10,161 bases of DNA from an uncultured Anaerococcus sp. (GTDB lineage: Bacteria; Bacillota; Clostridia; Tissierellales; Peptoniphilaceae), in NCBI RefSeq assembly GCF_937934665.1, contig NZ_CALGYW010000117.1:1-10161 (forward strand), given 5' to 3'. The position numbers and the translations under genes were made by a program. Numbering within the stretch: the stretch's first letter is position 1; the number at the start of each line of letters is the position of its first letter. Positions 6,661-10,161 of this stretch are shown here, piece by piece. The notes under the pieces were generated by a model that ran no database searches, had not been told where the DNA came from, and worked only from the letters and a program-made list of their open reading frames with translations.

Positions 6661-8187
6661 ATGAAAGAATCTTACATAGATATATTAAATATTAGAAGGA
6701 TGGCTTTTGAGGCAATTGCCAAAATTGCCTATGAAAATAGACCGCTAACCGATATTGGTCTTGAGGTTTATAACATTCTTCCTGGTGAAGAAGCTTCCTA
6801 TAGGGAAAATATCTTTAGAGAAAGAGCGGTTATGGGCGAAAGACTTAGAATGTGTATAGGTCTAGATGCTAGAACTGCTGATAAGACAGAAGCTATCACT
6901 GAAGGACTTGCTGAAATGGACGTAGATAGAAGAATTTACCATCCACCATTAGTATCAGTTATTAAAATTGCTTGTGAAGCATGTCCAGAAAATAAAGTTA
7001 CAGTTACAGACCAATGCCATGCTTGTATAGGACACCCATGTGTAAATGTCTGTCCTAAAAACGCTGTAGAATACACAGCCAAGGGAGCGATTATTGACCA
7101 AGATAAGTGTATCAAATGTGGTAAGTGTGTAGACGCATGCCCATACAATGCTATAAACCACCAAAAAAGACCTTGTGCAGAAAGCTGCGGGGTTAAGGCT
7201 ATATCATCTGACCCACTAGGACGTGCTAAAATTGATGAAGATAAGTGTGTAGCTTGTGGTAAATGTATTATTTCTTGCCCATTTGGGGCTATCTCTGATA
7301 AGAGTGAAATCTACCAACTTATCAAATCTCTTCAATCTGACAGAAAAGTTTATGCTGTAGTTGCTCCATCCTTTGTTGGTCAATTTGGAGCCCATGTTAG
7401 TCCAAAACAAATAAAAGAAGCTATAAAACTTTTAGGTTTTGATGATGTTATAGAAGTTGGACTTGGCGCTGACCTTACAACTCTAAATGAAGCCCACGAA
7501 TTTTTAGAGCTTGTACCAACAGGTGAGATTCCATTTATGGGTACTTCTTGCTGCTTCTCATGGAAGTCAATGGTTAGGAAAAACTTCCCAGAAATCAACG
7601 ATAAGATTTCAGAATCATCTACACCTATGATTTACTCAGGCAAGCAAATGAAAAAACGTGATCCAAATTGTGAGGTAGTTTTCGTAGGTCCATGTATTTC
7701 TAAAAAACTTGAAGCTCTAGAACCAGAAGTAGCTGAAGTTATAGACTTTGTTATAACCTACGAAGAACTTTTAGGTATGCTTCTTGCTAAGGGTATAGAA
7801 CCAGCTGAGATAGAAGTAGAAGAAGATATTATGGATGCTTCTAAAACAGGTAGGTACTACGCAGTAAGCGGTGGAGTTGCTCAAGCAGTTGAAAAGAGAA
7901 TCCACGAAATAAATCCAGATGCCAAGGTTAATATAGAAAAAGCTGAAGGTCTAGCAGATTGTATGAAACTTGCTAGGATGGCTAAACTTGGAAAGATGGA
8001 TGGTAAGCTAATAGAAGGTATGGCTTGTACAGGAGGATGTGTAGGTGGACCTGGTACAGTAGTGGATATTAGAAAATCAGGAAAAGCTGTTAAAGCCTTC
8101 TCTGAAGAATCAATCTTTAATTCTCCAGCAGATAATACCTTGATTCCAAAAGAAGATAAACCAGACGATTCAGTCTTACAAAAATAA
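6661..8187 (+). CDS. [FeFe]-hydrogenase-like protein with multiple [4Fe-4S] clusters
   Basis: Probable iron-only hydrogenase, producing or sensing H2 with ferredoxin-type electron input. Residues 100-210 hold a cysteine-rich electron-transfer domain: CEAC (105-108), C119/122/127/131, C150/153/156/160, C172/176 and C196/199/202/206. These 16 cysteines could carry up to four [4Fe-4S] clusters. Residues 230-470 are the H-cluster domain: L1 TSCCFSW (295-301), L2 GPCISKKLE (343-351) and L3 GMACTGGCVGGPG (453-465). C298, C345, C456 and C460 match the four H-cluster ligands, C297 the proton-relay cysteine and K348 the conserved lysine. L1 has Phe for the usual Pro, and L2 has Gly for the usual Met. 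These features suggest the poorly understood group B-like class rather than classical fermentative group A. There is a distinctive N-terminal 'NIRRMAFEAIAKIAYE' region. GAGG at 6651-6654 supports the start. Confidence 0.85.
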   Translation: MKESYIDILNIRRMAFEAIAKIAYENRPLTDIGLEVYNILPGEEASYRENIFRERAVMGERLRMCIGLDARTADKTEAITEGLAEMDVDRRIYHPPLVSVIKIACEACPENKVTVTDQCHACIGHPCVNVCPKNAVEYTAKGAIIDQDKCIKCGKCVDACPYNAINHQKRPCAESCGVKAISSDPLGRAKIDEDKCVACGKCIISCPFGAISDKSEIYQLIKSLQSDRKVYAVVAPSFVGQFGAHVSPKQIKEAIKLLGFDDVIEVGLGADLTTLNEAHEFLELVPTGEIPFMGTSCCFSWKSMVRKNFPEINDKISESSTPMIYSGKQMKKRDPNCEVVFVGPCISKKLEALEPEVAEVIDFVITYEELLGMLLAKGIEPAEIEVEEDIMDASKTGRYYAVSGGVAQAVEKRIHEINPDAKVNIEKAEGLADCMKLARMAKLGKMDGKLIEGMACTGGCVGGPGTVVDIRKSGKAVKAFSEESIFNSPADNTLIPKEDKPDDSVLQK

Positions 8188-8194
8188 ATTTAAG

Positions 8195-8221
8195 GAACCT
8201 AGCTAGGCTGGGTTCTTTTTT
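8195..8221 (+). terminator. Intrinsic terminator of the hydrogenase-like operon
   Basis: A 9-bp stem, GAACCTAGC (8195-8203) with GCTGGGTTC (8207-8215), contains one G-U pair and a 3-nt loop. It is followed by six T residues (8216-8221) and begins 8 bp after the stop codon of the hydrogenase-like gene. Confidence 0.9.
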
Positions 8222-8254
8222 ATTTTTGAAAGCTATAAAGAATTTCCTTCATAT

Positions 8255-8283
8255 TTGTAAATAGACCCATAATTAGATATAAT
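8255..8283 (+). promoter_or_regulatory. Sigma-A promoter of murJ
   Basis: A consensus -10 TATAAT (8278-8283) lies 17 bp after TTGTAA (8255-8260), a 4-of-6 match to the -35 consensus. The predicted start, near 8290, leaves a leader of about 24 nt before the ATG. It sits just after the preceding terminator, so murJ is an independent unit. Confidence 0.75.
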
Positions 8284-8313
8284 AAAGGAAAGATTTTATA
8301 AGAGAGGAACAAT

Positions 8314-9879
8314 ATGGGGCAAACTACATTGATGCTCATGATTATAACCATCATCTCTAAAGTTTTTGGCTTTGTACGAGAAGCAGTGATGGCGTCATTT
8401 ATCGGAGCAGGTGATTTAAAAAGTGTATATACAACAGCAAATACCCTTCCAGTGGTTGTATCAAACTTCGTGGCTATGGGTATTATTTCAGGTTTTATAC
8501 CTATATATAACAAGGCAAAAAATGAAGAGGGAGAGGAAGCAGCCGAAGCTTTTACCTCAAATGTCTTCAATATCTTGATGAGATTTGGACTATTTGCGGT
8601 AATTTTTGGCCTGGTCTTTGCAAGGCCTTTTTCTAAAATTTTAAGTCCAGACCTTGAGGGCGAGTGGCTTGACCTTGCAACAAACTATACTAGGATAATG
8701 ATGTTTGCAGTCTTTGCTTATCTGTATTCTGCAATTTTTAGGGGTTATTTAAACCTTAAGGGCAATTTCTTTGATCCTGCTATAACTGGGATCTTGATGA
8801 ATATTGTAATAATTATCTTTACCGTTCTTACAGGTCTAACTGGAAATCCTTACTTACTAATAATAGGAGCTCTTTTAGGAAATGTCTTACAATATATTTT
8901 ATTTCCTAAGGCAGCAAGACAAGCGGGCTATGAGCATAAAAAAATAGTAGACATCCATAACAAGTATGTTAGAAGTCTAATGATTGTGGCTATACCAATA
9001 ATAATATCCTCAGCTGCAGGAGAGTTATCTATAATAGCTGATAACTCTATGGCATCATACTTTTTTGGTAAGGCTGCTATTTCAAAATTATTCTACTCAA
9101 AAACTATGCTTACCCTAATAACTGGGGTAATTACTGTATCTGTTACAACAGCTATCTTTCCTAAGATTGCCCACCTGGGCCAGGCTGGAAAAATCAGCCA
9201 GATGAAAACATCAATCTCATCAGCAGTTGTTACAACTATGACCCTAGTTATACCAGCTACTGTTGGTATGATGGTCCTAGCAGAACCTATTATTGAGCTT
9301 GTTTTTGAGAGAAAGGCCTTTACTAGTGATGATACAATTATTGTAGCAAGCCTACTTTCTGCCTACGCACCTTATATTATTTTCCAATCTCTAACAGATG
9401 TTGTGGATAGGGGATTTTATGCAGTTGGCGATAGTAAGACTCCTGTTATAATTGTTGTTATCCAACAAGCCTTAAATGTTATATTGAATTTTGTATTTAT
9501 AAAATATTTTGATATCCAAGGTCTAGCCTATGCTACAGTTACATCAACTGCCATTGGCTCTATAATGATGATTTATAAGTTTAGGGATAATTTTGGAGCC
9601 TTTAATTTTAAAAAAACCCTAATTTCCCTAGGAAAGATCATCCTTGCAACTTCTCTTATGGCTTACCTAGCATATGTAAGCTACGGTGCGCTTGCAAGTA
9701 GGATTAGTCATATCCTAGCTCTTTTTCTAGCAATTATCTTTGCAGGCCTTGTTTACTTGCTAGTGATATTACTTGCGAGGATTCCTGAAGTGATGGACCT
9801 AGTTAACCAACTTTACCATAAGTTTTTTGGTAAAAAGCAAAATAAAAGAGTAGCAAAGAGAAAAAGAAAAAATAAATAA
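8314..9879 (+). CDS. murJ: Lipid II flippase MurJ (MviN family)
   Basis: Polytopic membrane protein that flips the peptidoglycan precursor lipid II to the outer leaflet. At 521 aa it has the usual length and a hydrophobic pattern consistent with about 14 helices. Family signatures include SKVFGFVREAVMASFIGAG (15-33), the GFIPIYNK stretch (60-67), FERKAFTSDDT (331-341) and GFYAVGDSKTPV (367-378). Aligned by eye to E. coli MurJ, R24 is kept (R22), R18 is Lys (K16), and the functionally important D39 and R52 positions read Ser (S37, S50). Sequence differences of this kind may be normal in Gram-positive homologues. The C-terminus (506-521) is a lysine/arginine-rich cytoplasmic tail. AGAGGA (8303-8308) at 5 nt supports the start. 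It is monocistronic between its own promoter and terminator. Another MOP-superfamily polysaccharide flippase is possible but less likely. Confidence 0.88.
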   Translation: MGQTTLMLMIITIISKVFGFVREAVMASFIGAGDLKSVYTTANTLPVVVSNFVAMGIISGFIPIYNKAKNEEGEEAAEAFTSNVFNILMRFGLFAVIFGLVFARPFSKILSPDLEGEWLDLATNYTRIMMFAVFAYLYSAIFRGYLNLKGNFFDPAITGILMNIVIIIFTVLTGLTGNPYLLIIGALLGNVLQYILFPKAARQAGYEHKKIVDIHNKYVRSLMIVAIPIIISSAAGELSIIADNSMASYFFGKAAISKLFYSKTMLTLITGVITVSVTTAIFPKIAHLGQAGKISQMKTSISSAVVTTMTLVIPATVGMMVLAEPIIELVFERKAFTSDDTIIVASLLSAYAPYIIFQSLTDVVDRGFYAVGDSKTPVIIVVIQQALNVILNFVFIKYFDIQGLAYATVTSTAIGSIMMIYKFRDNFGAFNFKKTLISLGKIILATSLMAYLAYVSYGALASRISHILALFLAIIFAGLVYLLVILLARIPEVMDLVNQLYHKFFGKKQNKRVAKRKRKNK

Positions 9880-9884
9880 AAAGA

Positions 9885-9901
9885 CCTAGCTTTAAACTAG
9901 G
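9885..9901 (+). repeat. Small inverted repeat just after murJ
   Basis: CCTAG (9885-9889) and CTAGG (9897-9901) form a 5-bp stem with a 7-nt loop directly before the main terminator. It has no T-tract of its own. It may be an accessory stem or chance. Confidence 0.35.
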
Positions 9902-9909
9902 ATTAAATA

Positions 9910-9949
9910 AAGGCTTGTAGCCTGCCTTAGGCAGGAAACGAGCCTTTTT
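9910..9949 (+). terminator. Strong intrinsic terminator after murJ
   Basis: The outer stem AAGGCTTGT (9910-9918) pairs with ACGAGCCTT (9938-9946), with one G-U pair. After a 2x2 internal loop, an inner stem CCTGCC (9921-9926) pairs with GGCAGG (9930-9935) around a TTA loop. A T run (9945-9949) follows. The left arm begins with AA, so weaker termination of transcripts arriving from the right is possible. Confidence 0.9.
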
Positions 9950-10161
9950 CTATGCATATATAAAGTAATTTCTCAGACAAATTCGATAAAGATCTACAGA
10001 TATTAAAATGTATCTATTCAAAAAATCTAGGCTAGAAAATTTTTAAAACATTGATAAATCTATAAGAGCCTATATAAAATATACTACAATTATACATAAA
10101 ATCAAGCAAAAACGTATTAAAAACTGGACTTTTAAGAATAAATATAAAAATACTTGAATTT
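9950..10161. other. AT-rich intergenic stretch without a convincing gene
   Basis: I see no supported coding region, RNA gene or named repeat in this 212-bp end piece. A possible rightward promoter is TTGATA (10052-10057) followed 16 bp later by TATAAA (10074-10079), but in such AT-rich DNA it is weak evidence. TTAAAA (10117-10122) and TTTTAA (10130-10135) form a short inverted repeat with a 7-bp spacer, also possibly chance. The stretch is most likely the upstream region of a gene beyond the window. Confidence 0.4.

Noticed and set aside
6936..7164. Overlapping reverse-strand frames within the hydrogenase-like gene
   Set aside because: They are antisense images of the cysteine-rich region, giving runs of His, Thr and Cys; no start signal.
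8220..8570. 116-aa reverse-strand open frame over the murJ start and its promoter region
   Set aside because: It overlaps the terminator, murJ promoter and murJ coding sequence and has no family resemblance; read as an antisense shadow.
9950..10161. Possible 3' end of a reverse-strand gene entering from the right (about 40 stop-free codons near 10035-10160)
   Set aside because: The reading is only Phe/Ile/Asn-rich as expected of AT-rich DNA, has no motif, and would end without a terminator facing it.
55..10161. CRISPR arrays, tRNA or rRNA genes
   Set aside because: No regularly spaced long repeats, cloverleaf or rRNA signatures were seen.

Overview
The window looks like a chromosome segment of a low-GC, anaerobic Firmicute. 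The evidence is AT-rich coding with AGA/AGG arginine codons, strong AGGAG Shine-Dalgarno sites, standard stop codons and an oxygen-sensitive [FeFe]-hydrogenase-type protein. The style suggests Anaerococcus/Peptoniphilus-like Tissierellia, but that is an inference from gene content and protein wording, not a search. All recognisable genes are on the + strand.

Layout. Positions 1-54 are the 3' end (domains V and VI, with a bulged branch-point A) of a group II intron whose body lies left of the window. Immediately downstream is a phosphate-type promoter with three 11-bp-spaced TTTACA-like repeats. It drives a tightly packed seven-gene phosphate operon at 154-6260: pstS, pstC, pstA, pstB, phoU, a PhoB/PhoP-type response regulator and a PhoR-type kinase. 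Gaps are 8 bp or less and most junctions overlap. A second unit (6267-8221) has its own extended -10 promoter, a 102-aa degenerate thioredoxin-like protein, a 508-aa multi-[4Fe-4S] [FeFe]-hydrogenase-like protein and a clear intrinsic terminator. A third unit (8255-9949) is monocistronic murJ, the lipid II flippase, with its own promoter and a strong terminator. The last 212 bp are AT-rich with no convincing gene.

How the genes work together. PstS captures phosphate outside the cell, PstC and PstA form the channel, and PstB powers it. PhoU and the transporter report phosphate status to the kinase, which has almost no external domain. The kinase controls the regulator, whose likely binding site is the repeat array in front of pstS, closing a feedback loop. 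The hydrogenase-like module and murJ appear functionally separate.

Most notable observation: the PstS protein is circularly permuted. The half that normally comes second (SREDGSGTR phosphate loop to GYVPL) comes first after the lipoprotein signal, and the half that normally comes first (GKLTVAGSTS to IFKGELTN) forms the C-terminus. All phosphate-contacting motifs are retained. The second most interesting item is the hydrogenase-like protein with a cysteine-poor partner.
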